A stretch of 64,000 bases of DNA. Origin: JBBSAT01 sp044223665 (GTDB taxonomy: Bacteria; Myxococcota_A; Polyangia; Polyangiales; Sandaracinaceae). The stretch's first letter is position 1; the number at the start of each line of letters is the position of its first letter. The notes below the pieces were generated by a model. It was not told the origin of the DNA, did no database searches, and worked only from the letters and a program-made list of their open reading frames with translations. The position numbers were made by a program, and so were the translations under genes. The stretch spans positions 1 to 64,000 of the forward strand of contig JBGALT010000021.1 in NCBI GenBank assembly GCA_044223665.1, in the 5' to 3' direction. Below are positions 8,778-17,597 of the stretch, one piece after another.

Positions 8778-10292
8778 TCAGAGCCGCGAGAGGCCGCCGA
8801 GGCGCCAGGGCGTCATGCCGACACCGCCGCCGCCGCTCATCGCGCGCTGCGCCGCTTCGCGGGCGGCGCGATCGTCCTCGGCAGCGCGGGCGATCGCCGC
8901 GCCGATCGCCATCGCGTCGGCGGCCTCGCCCGCGGTGCCGGAGGTGAGGAGCACGCTCTCGTGCCGGCCGATGTAGCCGGTGTCGTAGTGACCGGCGACG
9001 AAGTCGGGCTCGTTCATCAGCGCGAGATGGAACGGCAAGTTCGTACGGATGCCCAGCGCCACGTACTCCGAGAGCGCTCGCTTCATCCGCGCGATCGCGA
9101 GCGCGCGCGTCGGCGCCCAGACGCAGAGCTTGCTCACGAGCGGGTCGTAGTAGCTCGGGATCTCGCAGCCCTGGTAGGCACAGGAGTCGTCGCGCACGCC
9201 CGGGCCCGATGGCGTCCGGAGCACCTCGATGCGGCCCGGGCTCGGAAGGAACCCGGTGGCCGGGTCCTCCGCGTAGATGCGGCACTGGATCGCGTGTCCG
9301 CGCTGATGCAGGTCGGCCTGCGTGTAGCCGAGCGGCTCACCCCACGCGATGCGCACCTGCTCGCGCACGAGATCGAGGCCGGTGACGAGCTCGGTCACCG
9401 TGTGCTCGACCTGCAGGCGCGTGTTCATCTCGAGGAAGTAGAACGAGCCGTCGGGCGCGAGCAGGAACTCGACCGTGCCGGCGCTGTGGTAGCCGACCGC
9501 TTTCGCGGCCCGCACCGCGACCTCGCCCATCTTCGCGATCAGCTCCGGCGTCCGGACCGGGGAGGGCGTCGGCGTCTCCTCGACGACCTTCTGGTTGCGC
9601 CGCTGCACCGAGCAGTCGCGCTCGAAGAGGTGAACGACGTTGCCGTGCTTGTCGCCGAGCACCTGGATCTCGACGTGCCGGGCCGAGACGATCGCCTTCT
9701 CGAGGTAGACGTAGTCGTCGGAGAACGCGTTCTTCGCCTCGCTCTTCGCACGGTCGTAGGCGGCGCGTAGCTCGCTCGGCTGCGTCACGAAGCGCATGCC
9801 CTTGCCGCCGCCGCCGCCCGCCGCCTTGAGCATGACGGGGTAGCCCACCTTCTCGGCCGCCGCGGCGAGCGCGTCGAAGTCGCCCGCGTTCGCGCCCGGC
9901 ACCACCGGCACGTTGGCGGCGATCATCCGCTCGCGCGCCGAGGTCTTGTAGCCCATCGCGTCCATCGCCGACGCGTCGGGCCCGATGAACGTGATGCCGG
10001 CCTCGGCGCAGGCGCGCGGCAGCTCGGACTTCTCGCTGAGGAAGCCGTAGCCCGGATGGATCGCCTCCGCGCCCGTGCGCTTGCACGCGTCGATGATCTT
10101 GCTCGTGACGAGGTAGCTCTCGCGGCTGGGCGAAGGGCCGATCGGCACGGCTTCGTCGGCCATCCGCACGTGGAGGGCGTCGCGATCGGCGTCGGAGTAC
10201 ACGGCGACCGACGCGATGCCCATCTCGCGCAGCGTGCGGAGGATGCGGACCGCGATCTCGCCACGGTTGGCGACCAGGACCTTCTTGAACAT
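8778..10292 (-). CDS. accC: Biotin carboxylase subunit of an acyl-CoA carboxylase
   Basis: This 504-aa protein begins MFKKVLVANRGEIAVRILR, the classic biotin carboxylase N-terminus. It contains the ATP-grasp glycine loop GGGGGKGM, the HPGYGFLSE motif and the active-site EMNTRLQVEH. It carboxylates the biotin of a carrier protein using ATP and bicarbonate, the first half-reaction of acetyl-/acyl-CoA carboxylase. It is somewhat longer than the usual 450 residues because of an Ala-rich C-terminal tail. No biotin carrier or carboxyltransferase gene is adjacent; it follows an HTTM gene by 32 bases, so its partners must be elsewhere. A pyruvate or propionyl-CoA carboxylase subunit is possible. Confidence 0.93.
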   Translation of the reverse strand: MFKKVLVANRGEIAVRILRTLREMGIASVAVYSDADRDALHVRMADEAVPIGPSPSRESYLVTSKIIDACKRTGAEAIHPGYGFLSEKSELPRACAEAGITFIGPDASAMDAMGYKTSARERMIAANVPVVPGANAGDFDALAAAAEKVGYPVMLKAAGGGGGKGMRFVTQPSELRAAYDRAKSEAKNAFSDDYVYLEKAIVSARHVEIQVLGDKHGNVVHLFERDCSVQRRNQKVVEETPTPSPVRTPELIAKMGEVAVRAAKAVGYHSAGTVEFLLAPDGSFYFLEMNTRLQVEHTVTELVTGLDLVREQVRIAWGEPLGYTQADLHQRGHAIQCRIYAEDPATGFLPSPGRIEVLRTPSGPGVRDDSCAYQGCEIPSYYDPLVSKLCVWAPTRALAIARMKRALSEYVALGIRTNLPFHLALMNEPDFVAGHYDTGYIGRHESVLLTSGTAGEAADAMAIGAAIARAAEDDRAAREAAQRAMSGGGGVGMTPWRLGGLSRL

Positions 10293-10324
10293 CGCGCGGA
10301 TGATGCGTTCCGGCGCCCGCCCGA

Positions 10325-11665
10325 TCAATCGATTCCGCGCGGGTCGTCCTCGGTGAGGACCCAGTCGAAGCCGAAGATGGAGTCCTCGCGCGCCGCGAGG
10401 TCGACCGAGGGGTCGACGAGACGTCGTCGGCGGTGGCCGTTGGTCGAGACCCACGCGTCGACGAACACACGCACGGGCTGGCCCTCTGCCGCGTATCGAT
10501 CGCGCAGATGATGGGCGTACTGGAGGATGAGGTCGGGCTGCGTCGCCATCATGCGGCGCTGGAAGGGCGTGAGGTCGTCCGGCGTCGCGTCGCGCTGGCG
10601 CCCGTCCGAGGTCTCGACGCGGTACGTGATCGAGCCCTGACGCTCGACGATCATCACGAGCCACCCCCAGCGGAAGCCTTCTTCGGTGTAGAGGACGTTG
10701 CCCCGGTAGAGGAAGTGGCGCAGCGGGAGGGCCGTCTGGATCACCAGCCAGAGCGCGAGCAGCGCGGTCCACGCGGGCGAGAGCGGGACGCGTCCGGGCG
10801 TCGCCGGCACCGTCGCCCTGCGTCGCGAGAGGCGCAGCGGCCAGTCGGGCGCGAAGAAGATGGGCGTCAGCCCGATCATCACCCACGGGAACATCCCGAT
10901 CGGGAAGAGCAGCCCGGTCACCACGTGGAACACGACCACGGCTGCGTAGGCGAAGGGCCGCGTACGCGCGACGGAGAGCCAGATCGGAATCGTCAGGTCG
11001 AAGACGGCGCCGGCCCAGCTCATCGCGAAGGCGAGCCAGGGCGCGGCGAGCCAGGGCCCGACGAGCGGGAAGTCGGTCTGCGTGAGCAGCCACGTGCGGA
11101 GGGGCTCGGCGTGGAAGAGCCAGTCGGAGCCCAGCTTCGCGACGCCGGCGAAGAAGTACACGATCCCCAGCTGCGCACGAAAGACGAGCACGGCCGCGCG
11201 CGGAACGGTCTCCGGCAGGGGCTGCCCGCGCCGGCGCGCGAGCCACGCGTCCACGCTCGCCACGTTGGCCGCCGGCGTGGCCGCGAGCAGGATGCCGACG
11301 AGCGTGATCGCGTAGTAGTGGTTGAGGTAGGTCGTGACGTCGAGCAGCTCCACGTAGCCGAAGAGCACGACGAACGCGATCGACGAGATGCGATGGAACG
11401 CGCCGAGCGCCATCGCGAGCGCCGCGACCCCGAGCAGCACGAAGTGGGCGTACAAGAGCGGCGCGGGCCACGGATGCACCCACGAGAAGCCGTAGTACGT
11501 GAAGTGGAAGGGCGGCGCGACGTAGAGCGAGTCGATCCATCCGAGCGCTGCGAAGCGGAGCGTCGCGATCAGCATCACGAGGCCGAAGCCGATGCGGAGC
11601 GCCGCCAGCGAGTGCGCGGGCACCCGCCCGCCGAGCCACTCTCGCGCACGCTCGACCGTCGGCAC
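10325..11665 (-). CDS. HTTM-domain membrane protein (vitamin K-dependent gamma-carboxylase-like)
   Basis: This 446-aa protein has many hydrophobic segments, beginning with LAALRIGFGLVMLIATLRF. It includes motifs typical of the HTTM family: YVELLDVTTYLNHYY and FRAQLGIVYFFAGVAKLGSDWL. The C-terminal 120 residues are soluble. HTTM proteins are distant relatives of vitamin K-dependent gamma-glutamyl carboxylase; the bacterial members mostly have no proven activity. The gene starts nine bases after the TonB-receptor stop and is part of the imelysin-receptor operon, so a role in that uptake system is likely. Confidence 0.85.
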   Translation of the reverse strand: MPTVERAREWLGGRVPAHSLAALRIGFGLVMLIATLRFAALGWIDSLYVAPPFHFTYYGFSWVHPWPAPLLYAHFVLLGVAALAMALGAFHRISSIAFVVLFGYVELLDVTTYLNHYYAITLVGILLAATPAANVASVDAWLARRRGQPLPETVPRAAVLVFRAQLGIVYFFAGVAKLGSDWLFHAEPLRTWLLTQTDFPLVGPWLAAPWLAFAMSWAGAVFDLTIPIWLSVARTRPFAYAAVVVFHVVTGLLFPIGMFPWVMIGLTPIFFAPDWPLRLSRRRATVPATPGRVPLSPAWTALLALWLVIQTALPLRHFLYRGNVLYTEEGFRWGWLVMIVERQGSITYRVETSDGRQRDATPDDLTPFQRRMMATQPDLILQYAHHLRDRYAAEGQPVRVFVDAWVSTNGHRRRRLVDPSVDLAAREDSIFGFDWVLTEDDPRGID

Positions 11666-11673
11666 GCGCCCTC

Positions 11674-14004
11674 TCAGTACCGGATCCGGATGCCGCCGAA
11701 GATCTGCCGCGTCATGCCGGGGTTGATGCCCGCCGGCGCGCGGCTCGACACGTAGTGCGTGTCGAGCAGGTTGCGCACGTCGACGTAGAACGTGAGGCCC
11801 CAGTCCGCGTAGGTGTACGCGAGGCGGCCGTTCACGACGGCGCGCGCCGGGATGACGCCCGTCACGCCGTCGAGCGTGGACTCGACGGTGTTCGATGCGT
11901 CGGCGAACTGCGAGCTCACGTAGTCGACGCTCGCCTGCGCCTCGATGCCGATGGGGTGGGCGAAGTCGATGCGGGCCGACACGGTGTGCTCGGGCACGTA
12001 GGGGATGACGTTGCCCGAGAGCGTTCGGCCCGCGGCGTCACGGACGTAGCCGGAGCCGAAGTGCGCGCTCGCGTACGTGTACGAGACCGTGAGCGGCAGA
12101 TGCCAGTCGAGGCCGGCGGCGGCGATCGGATCGAGCTCGAGGCGGGCCTCGACGCCGTACATTCTCTGTTGCCCCGCGGTGGAGAGCCCGCCGGCGGCGG
12201 TCGTGCTCGCCTCGGTCGGCATCAGCACGGCGGTCTCGTAGTCGATGGCGAAGGCGCTCGTCTCGTAGTCGAGCCAGCTGCCGACGGTGCCGCGGGCGCC
12301 GAGCTCGTAGTTCCACGAGTACTCCGCGGCGAGCTGCACGTCACGCCCCGTGCCGAGGATCGAGTCGCGCACGCCGGGCGGCACGTAGCCGCGGTGCACG
12401 CCGCCGAACACGGAGAGCTCGTCCTCGTTCGTCAGGCGCACGACGCCGCTCACGCCGGGCAGAGGCGCCACGCTGGAGCCTGCCGAGAGCGTGGGCGTCG
12501 TGAGCACGAGACCGGACTGCGGCAGGTACGATCCGTCGGGGGCGACGCCGCCCGGCTGCAGCTGCACCGTCTGCGTCGCGCTCGTGATCATCGTCTCCAC
12601 GCGCAGGCCGGGCGCGATCTCGAGGTGACGATCGAAGAATTCGAAGGTCGGGCGGACGTAGCCGGCGACGGCGAAGACGTCGCGCACCTGCGCGTTGAGC
12701 GTCGTGCCGCTGCGCGCATCCGGGCTCGCGCCGAGCAAGTCCGTGTCGCGACCACGCTCGTAGTGCACGCGGAGGCCGCCCGTGATCTCACCCCGCATCC
12801 AGCCCACGTCGTAGTGACCCGTCACGCGCGGCTCGAGGCCCGTCACGAGGTACTCGCGCAGACGCCCCACGTTCGTGCGCAGGAAGTACACGGCCGAGCC
12901 GTCGCTGGGTGCGCGCATCGTCGGATCGCTCGGGTCGAGGGTGAATCCCGCGCCGTTCACGATGCGCTCGACGGGCGCGCCGCGGACCTCGCCGCGGTCG
13001 AAGTCCTGACGCCACCAGTCGCGCGTCGTGAGGCTGAAGTACGCCGTGGTCGAGAGCGTGGTGTCCTCGCTCAGCGCGACCTGGTGGGTGATCTGCGTGG
13101 CGCCGCGGCGGATCGGGAAGCGATCGTGCCGCGCGTAGTTGTCGAGCAGGCCGTTGTCGAACTGGATCTGCGTCAGACCCACGTTCGTGCTGGTGGAGCT
13201 CTCGTCGTAGAACTGCAGCTTGAGGCGCAGCTCGCCCGCGTCGTGCAGATCGATCGCGAAGCGCGCCATCGTGTCGAGGCGGTTCAGATCGAGGTGCCGC
13301 GGGCCGTCGAAGTGCTGGTACATCGCGGTGACGAGCACGCCGAGATCGCCGATCGTGTCGCCGGCGCTCGCGAAGCCGTACCCGTAGCCGTCGGTGCCGA
13401 TGCGCGCATCGCCGACGAGCGTCAGCTCGGCAGGGGGCGCGAGCGTCACGAAGTTGAGCACCGCGCCGATCGTGCGCGGCCCGTAGAGCAGCATCGCCGC
13501 GCCGTGGACGAGCTCCACGCTCCGGTAGCGCTCGACGGCCGGCGCCACGTAGAGCTCGGGGTAGTCGTAGGGCATCATCGCGATGGGGACGCCGTCCTCC
13601 ATCACGAGCACGTTGCGGCTGCGGTCCGAGTAGAGGCCGCGGAAGCCGATGTTCGGACGTAGGCCCACGCCCTCCTCGTCACGCACGGTCACGCCCGGGG
13701 CCCTCCGCACGACCTCGACGATGCTCAGCGGCTGCTGCCGTCGCAGGTCGGCTTCGTCGTAGGTCGTCGAGGCATCGGGTGTGCTGTCGGGATCGGGGAT
13801 GCGCGCGCCGATCACGAGAACGTCGGTCGCGATGAGATCGTCCTCGTCCGACGCGTACTCGTCGTCGAGCGCGCCGCTCGCGTCGGCCTCTTCCTCGCCG
13901 GAGGTCGGAGGCGCCGACTGCCCGAGGGCGGGCGACGCCATCGCGAGCCACCAGCAGCAGCCGATCGCGATCCGCGTCGCGCCGGCGTGACGACGAGCGC
14001 GCAT
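11674..14004 (-). CDS. TonB-dependent outer-membrane receptor, FecA-like
   Basis: This 776-aa protein has a signal peptide (about residues 1-30, ending SPALGQ), an acidic linker, a plug domain (QQPLSIVEVVRRAPGVTVR, then NIGFRGLYSDRSRNVLVMED) and a beta-barrel ending in an aromatic residue (GGIRIRY). The plug wording closely matches ferric-citrate FecA-type receptors, so a ferric-chelate substrate is the best guess, though not proven. ATG 14004 starts one base after the imelysin stop (TGAGATG), which implies translational coupling. A Fur-box-like sequence lies ahead of the upstream imelysin gene. Confidence 0.93.
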   Translation of the reverse strand: MRARRHAGATRIAIGCCWWLAMASPALGQSAPPTSGEEEADASGALDDEYASDEDDLIATDVLVIGARIPDPDSTPDASTTYDEADLRRQQPLSIVEVVRRAPGVTVRDEEGVGLRPNIGFRGLYSDRSRNVLVMEDGVPIAMMPYDYPELYVAPAVERYRSVELVHGAAMLLYGPRTIGAVLNFVTLAPPAELTLVGDARIGTDGYGYGFASAGDTIGDLGVLVTAMYQHFDGPRHLDLNRLDTMARFAIDLHDAGELRLKLQFYDESSTSTNVGLTQIQFDNGLLDNYARHDRFPIRRGATQITHQVALSEDTTLSTTAYFSLTTRDWWRQDFDRGEVRGAPVERIVNGAGFTLDPSDPTMRAPSDGSAVYFLRTNVGRLREYLVTGLEPRVTGHYDVGWMRGEITGGLRVHYERGRDTDLLGASPDARSGTTLNAQVRDVFAVAGYVRPTFEFFDRHLEIAPGLRVETMITSATQTVQLQPGGVAPDGSYLPQSGLVLTTPTLSAGSSVAPLPGVSGVVRLTNEDELSVFGGVHRGYVPPGVRDSILGTGRDVQLAAEYSWNYELGARGTVGSWLDYETSAFAIDYETAVLMPTEASTTAAGGLSTAGQQRMYGVEARLELDPIAAAGLDWHLPLTVSYTYASAHFGSGYVRDAAGRTLSGNVIPYVPEHTVSARIDFAHPIGIEAQASVDYVSSQFADASNTVESTLDGVTGVIPARAVVNGRLAYTYADWGLTFYVDVRNLLDTHYVSSRAPAGINPGMTRQIFGGIRIRY

Positions 14005-14005
14005 C

Positions 14006-15208
14006 TCAGTCGCCGTCGGCGGCGCTCGTGATGCTGAGGCCCAGGGTCGACGCCACGTCGCCTGCGAGCTCGCGCTCGAGCAAGCCGAGCGCGTCGTAGG
14101 CGGCGTTGCCGACCGCGTGATCGCTGCCGTCGACGTAGGTCTCGAAGGGCGTCGCGAGCGGCGGGCTCTCGAGCGCCGCGAGCGCGGTGCCCGACGCATC
14201 GAAGTACTCGATCACCTCGTCGGCCAGCATCGTGTTCCGCGTGCGGAGGAAGTCGTCGGGCGAGTGCTCGGCCACGGTCCACGCATCGTGGGCGCCCTCG
14301 AGACAGGCATGCATCGAGGCGACCGACGCGTGGGCGTAGGGCGACTCGATCTCGGCGCTCGACGTCGAGCGGCCGAGCGGCCCGCCGAGGCGGTGGACCT
14401 TCGTGCTCTCGACGGCGTCGCGCACGCCGCCCACGAGCGCGCTGACCGCGGCCTGGTCGTTCGTGAAGTCGGGGTTCGTGCCGCCGGTCGTCGTGAACGT
14501 CGCGAGGTAGTTTCCCCCTGCCGGGAGCCAGGCGTCGCGGACCGCGGCGGTCTGACGGGCGAGGTGATCGGCGACGAAGGTCGCGTACTCGCAGCGGCGC
14601 GCGTCGCCGAGCGCGGCCAGCGTCATGGCGTCGTCGGCGGTGCCCGTCCAGCCCGGGTACGCGTAGAGGAGGTACTCGAGCGCGTGGAAGCCACGACTGC
14701 CACCGCCGAGCGCGTCGAGGTAGGGGCCATCGAAGTGGGCCGGTGTCGCGGCCGCGAGGTTCGCCTCGATCATCGACTCGTTGGCGGCGGTCGTGATCGC
14801 CCCCTGGCTCGAGCCGAGATCGGCGAGGTTGAGCCGCGAGGCGGGGCCGAACTGGAAGGCCGTGGTCGTGCGCCAAGCGACGAACGCGTCGTGCCACGCG
14901 CTCCGCGCCGCCGAGAGCGAGCTCGCGTCGGGGCTCGTGCAGAGCGCACGCGTGGCGTCGTGGAGCGCGAGGCTCGCCGTCGCCGCGTCCTCGTACGCCG
15001 GCACGATGACGAGCGTGCCGGTCTCCTCGAGGAGCAGATCGCGATCGTAGGGAGGATAGGTGGGGCCGCTACAAGCGAGCGCGCCGAGCGTGCACGCGAC
15101 GGCCACCCCGAAGGCCCCCGACGGGAGCGGGCGCCTCGCCCGTGCCAGCACCAGCGGAGAATGAGCAAGAGCGGAAGCGTTGCGCGGATGTCCCATCGAT
15201 GCGTTCAA
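14006..15208 (-). CDS. Imelysin-family lipoprotein (M75-like)
   Basis: This 400-aa protein has a lipoprotein signal with lipobox LGALAC and the imelysin signature GFHALEYLLY (GxHxxE). Imelysin proteins (IrpA, ICMP, EfeO relatives) are periplasmic or outer-membrane proteins tied to iron acquisition. The GxHxxE site is thought to bind metal, and most members are probably not peptidases. It heads the operon and is coupled to a FecA-like receptor. An in-frame ATG at 15196 is an alternative start. Confidence 0.9.
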   Translation of the reverse strand: MNASMGHPRNASALAHSPLVLARARRPLPSGAFGVAVACTLGALACSGPTYPPYDRDLLLEETGTLVIVPAYEDAATASLALHDATRALCTSPDASSLSAARSAWHDAFVAWRTTTAFQFGPASRLNLADLGSSQGAITTAANESMIEANLAAATPAHFDGPYLDALGGGSRGFHALEYLLYAYPGWTGTADDAMTLAALGDARRCEYATFVADHLARQTAAVRDAWLPAGGNYLATFTTTGGTNPDFTNDQAAVSALVGGVRDAVESTKVHRLGGPLGRSTSSAEIESPYAHASVASMHACLEGAHDAWTVAEHSPDDFLRTRNTMLADEVIEYFDASGTALAALESPPLATPFETYVDGSDHAVGNAAYDALGLLERELAGDVASTLGLSITSAADGD

Positions 15209-15238
15209 CCCCGGGTGTCGGACGCTCGAGCGTCAGAT

Positions 15239-15253
15239 TGATTCTGACTCTCA
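15239..15253 (-). promoter_or_regulatory. Fur-box-like operator candidate
   Basis: The sequence TGATTCTGACTCTCA fits the 7-1-7 Fur pattern (TGATAAT-N-ATTATCA) at 10 of 14 positions. It lies in an unusually A+T-rich patch about 30 bases upstream of the imelysin start. Imelysin and TonB-receptor genes are classic Fur targets. Myxobacterial Fur boxes are poorly defined, so this is only suggestive. Confidence 0.4.
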
Positions 15254-15301
15254 TTCGTCTCTCCGAGAGTTGGCCTCTATCTAGGCGCCGCGCAAGCGGG
15301 A

Positions 15302-16516
15302 TCACGCGTAAACGACGCGGATGTTCTCGATCACGAAGCGGAGCACGTCCTCGACGGTCTTCGTGTCGGGGTCGCGCACGACCGCGAAACCATCCCCTTC
15401 GTAGCTGTCGCTCTTGGGGGTGCCGGGGGTCGGGAGCTTCGCCTCCTCGACGTATTTCCCAATCTTCTTGTTTACTTGGTCGGCGTTCTCGACCCGCACC
15501 ACGCGGCCCTGCCCCGGCCCACGCAGGTACGCGCAGCCGACGGCGTACTTCCGCTCGTACGGGCCGTCGAAGGCGCGGTCGACCACCGAGCGTGCCCAGG
15601 CCCGATACGGGTCCATCGCGTGGGCAAGCCCGGTCATGAGCGTGATGTTCGCTCCCGGCGGGCGCTGCGCGATCTCGCCGATCGCGAGCGAGCCATCCTG
15701 GCGGCGGAACCACTCCATGTGCGTGAAGCCGTCGTCGAGGCCGAGCGCCTTCACCGCGGCGTGACCGATGCGCTTGGCCTCGTTCCACTCGCTGCCGGAG
15801 ATGTCGCGCGGGAGCAGGCAGCACCACTGGATCCACGGGTTCTCGAGGACCTCGAGGCAGCTCGGCAGGTACCTGCTGAGCGAGTGGAAGCGCGGCTCGC
15901 CCGCGATCGTGATCGTCTCGAAGCTGAACTCGGCGCCGCGGAGGAACTCCTCGGCGAGCATCGGGCTCTTGTCGCTCACGCGCATCGACGCGAGCGCGCC
16001 GCGCAGTGACTCGTCGTCCTGCACGCGGAACGTGGCCTTGGCGCCCATGCCGGCCGGCGGCTTGAGCACGATCGGGTAGCCGACCTCGCGCGCGAAGGAC
16101 TGCCCGCTCTCGAAGCTCGTGAGCAAGCGATGGCGCGCGACTGGCAGGCCCGCCGCGCGGAGCGCGTCCTTCATGCGCGCCTTGTCGCGGAACAGATCGG
16201 CCGTGCGCGGATCGGTGCCCGGGATCTCGAAGTGCGCACGCAGCTCGGCGAGCTGCACCTGCAGCGGCTCGAGGATCCCGAGGATGCGGTGCGGGCGGCC
16301 GTACTTCTTCCGGTAGTGATCGACCGCCTTCGCGAGCAGCTTCGTGTCGAGGCCGTCCTTCACGCTGACGACGTCGTCGAAGATCTTCCGGTCGCGCCCC
16401 TTCGGCTCTTCCTGGAAGATGCCGAGGAAGCGCACGTCCTCGAGCTTCGCGGCGGCGCGCGCGAAGCGCATGGTGGTCTCGAGCGGGAAGGGGGCGACGA
16501 AGAGGATGTTCCGCAT
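15302..16516 (-). CDS. ATP-grasp domain protein
   Basis: This 404-aa protein has a Rossmann-like N-terminal third (MRNILFVAPFPLETTMRFA) followed by an ATP-grasp region. ATP-binding lysine-type strands are visible (GYPIVLKPPAGMGAKATF), as is the metal-binding glutamate segment GSLAIGEIAQRPPGANIT. It resembles carbamoyl-phosphate-synthase-like ATP-grasp ligases that activate a carboxylate as acyl phosphate. No substrate can be assigned. It begins 14 bases after the pirin stop, so the two are probably co-transcribed. The 93-bp gap after it holds the upstream region of the imelysin operon. Confidence 0.85.
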   Translation of the reverse strand: MRNILFVAPFPLETTMRFARAAAKLEDVRFLGIFQEEPKGRDRKIFDDVVSVKDGLDTKLLAKAVDHYRKKYGRPHRILGILEPLQVQLAELRAHFEIPGTDPRTADLFRDKARMKDALRAAGLPVARHRLLTSFESGQSFAREVGYPIVLKPPAGMGAKATFRVQDDESLRGALASMRVSDKSPMLAEEFLRGAEFSFETITIAGEPRFHSLSRYLPSCLEVLENPWIQWCCLLPRDISGSEWNEAKRIGHAAVKALGLDDGFTHMEWFRRQDGSLAIGEIAQRPPGANITLMTGLAHAMDPYRAWARSVVDRAFDGPYERKYAVGCAYLRGPGQGRVVRVENADQVNKKIGKYVEEAKLPTPGTPKSDSYEGDGFAVVRDPDTKTVEDVLRFVIENIRVVYA

Positions 16517-16530
16517 CTGCGGAACGGAGA

Positions 16531-17493
16531 CTATCCGAGCCGGCCGGCTCGGTAATCCGCAAACGCCTGCTCGATCTCTTCCTGCGTCGTCATCACGAAG
16601 GGGCCGCCGTGGGCGATCGGCTCGCGGATCGGAGCGCCGGCGAGGAAGAGCAGCTGCGAGGGCCGCTCGCTCCGGATGCGCACGCGCTCGCCGCGCGCTT
16701 CGAGCTGCGCGAGCGCGCCCTCGGGGACGATCTCCTCGCGGCTCCCGATGCGCGGCGATCCCTCGGCCGCCAGCAAGAAGGCCGCGTGATCGCGCGGGAT
16801 CGCGAGCTCCACGTCTTCGCCCGCCGCCATGCGCAGCGTCGCGAGCACCGGCTGCGTCGTGCGCGTCGCGACCGGGCCGCGCGCGCCGAGCAGCTCGCCG
16901 GCGATCACGCGCATCGCGCCGCCCGCGTCGAGCGCGACCTCGGGCACGCGGTCGGGCGTGATCTCTTCGTAGGCTGCGGGCTGCCACTTCTCTGCGCGCG
17001 GCAGATTCACCCAGAGCTGGAAGCCGAAGACCTCGGTGCTGCCCGGATCGTTCTCGGGCATCTCGCTGTGCACGATCCCGGCGCCCGCGGTCATCCACTG
17101 CGCGCCGCCGGGCACCACGAGGCCGCCGCCGCCGTGGCTGTCCCGATGGCGGAAGCGACCGTTCAGCATGATCGAGACGGTCTCGAAGCCGCGGTGCGGA
17201 TGGCTCGGAAAGCCGCGCTCGTAGTCGGCAGGACGGCTCGAGTGGATCTCGTCCAGCAAGACGAAGGGATCGAGCGCCTCGAGCGCCGCCGTCGCCGTGT
17301 GGCGCGTGAGCGAGACGCCGGCGCCGTCGACCGAGTGGCGCGCGTCGATGAGCCCCGCGATGCCCCGCGAGCCGAGCGCGTGCCCGGAGCCGCTCGCCGG
17401 GATGGCCCGCAGCCGCGCGCTCTCCGGCGCGCATCCGAGCGCGCCGAGCGCGAGCGCGCCCGCGGCGCCGGTGAGAACGGAGCGGCGCTTCAT
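16531..17493 (-). CDS. Pirin family protein with lipoprotein/Tat-like signal
   Basis: This 320-aa bicupin has the pirin metal-site motif HPHRGFETVSIMLNG, a second HRD-type strand, and HSEMP later, which together supply the His/Glu iron ligands. Pirins include quercetin 2,3-dioxygenases and redox-sensing regulators. Unusually, the N-terminus is MKRRSVLTGAAGALALGALGC, which combines a twin-arginine pattern with a lipobox, so this pirin is probably exported and lipid-anchored instead of cytoplasmic. I chose ATG 17493 because the signal begins there. An 18-bp perfect palindrome overlaps the final codons (16535-16552). Confidence 0.88.
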   Translation of the reverse strand: MKRRSVLTGAAGALALGALGCAPESARLRAIPASGSGHALGSRGIAGLIDARHSVDGAGVSLTRHTATAALEALDPFVLLDEIHSSRPADYERGFPSHPHRGFETVSIMLNGRFRHRDSHGGGGLVVPGGAQWMTAGAGIVHSEMPENDPGSTEVFGFQLWVNLPRAEKWQPAAYEEITPDRVPEVALDAGGAMRVIAGELLGARGPVATRTTQPVLATLRMAAGEDVELAIPRDHAAFLLAAEGSPRIGSREEIVPEGALAQLEARGERVRIRSERPSQLLFLAGAPIREPIAHGGPFVMTTQEEIEQAFADYRAGRLG

Positions 17494-17597
17494 CGTGGCC
17501 CGAAGTGTAGCGCGCGCCGGGCCCGGAGCACGGCGCCCGCTGCGCTCGGTCGGCGGGGAATTTGACGAGAGGCCTCTCGCTCCGCAGCCTGTATCCC

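Noticed and set aside
16535..16552. Perfect 18-bp palindrome CCGAGCCGGCCGGCTCGG at the pirin 3' end
   Set aside because: It lies inside the final codons and is made only of GC-rich words common here. No T-run follows, and it may be chance.
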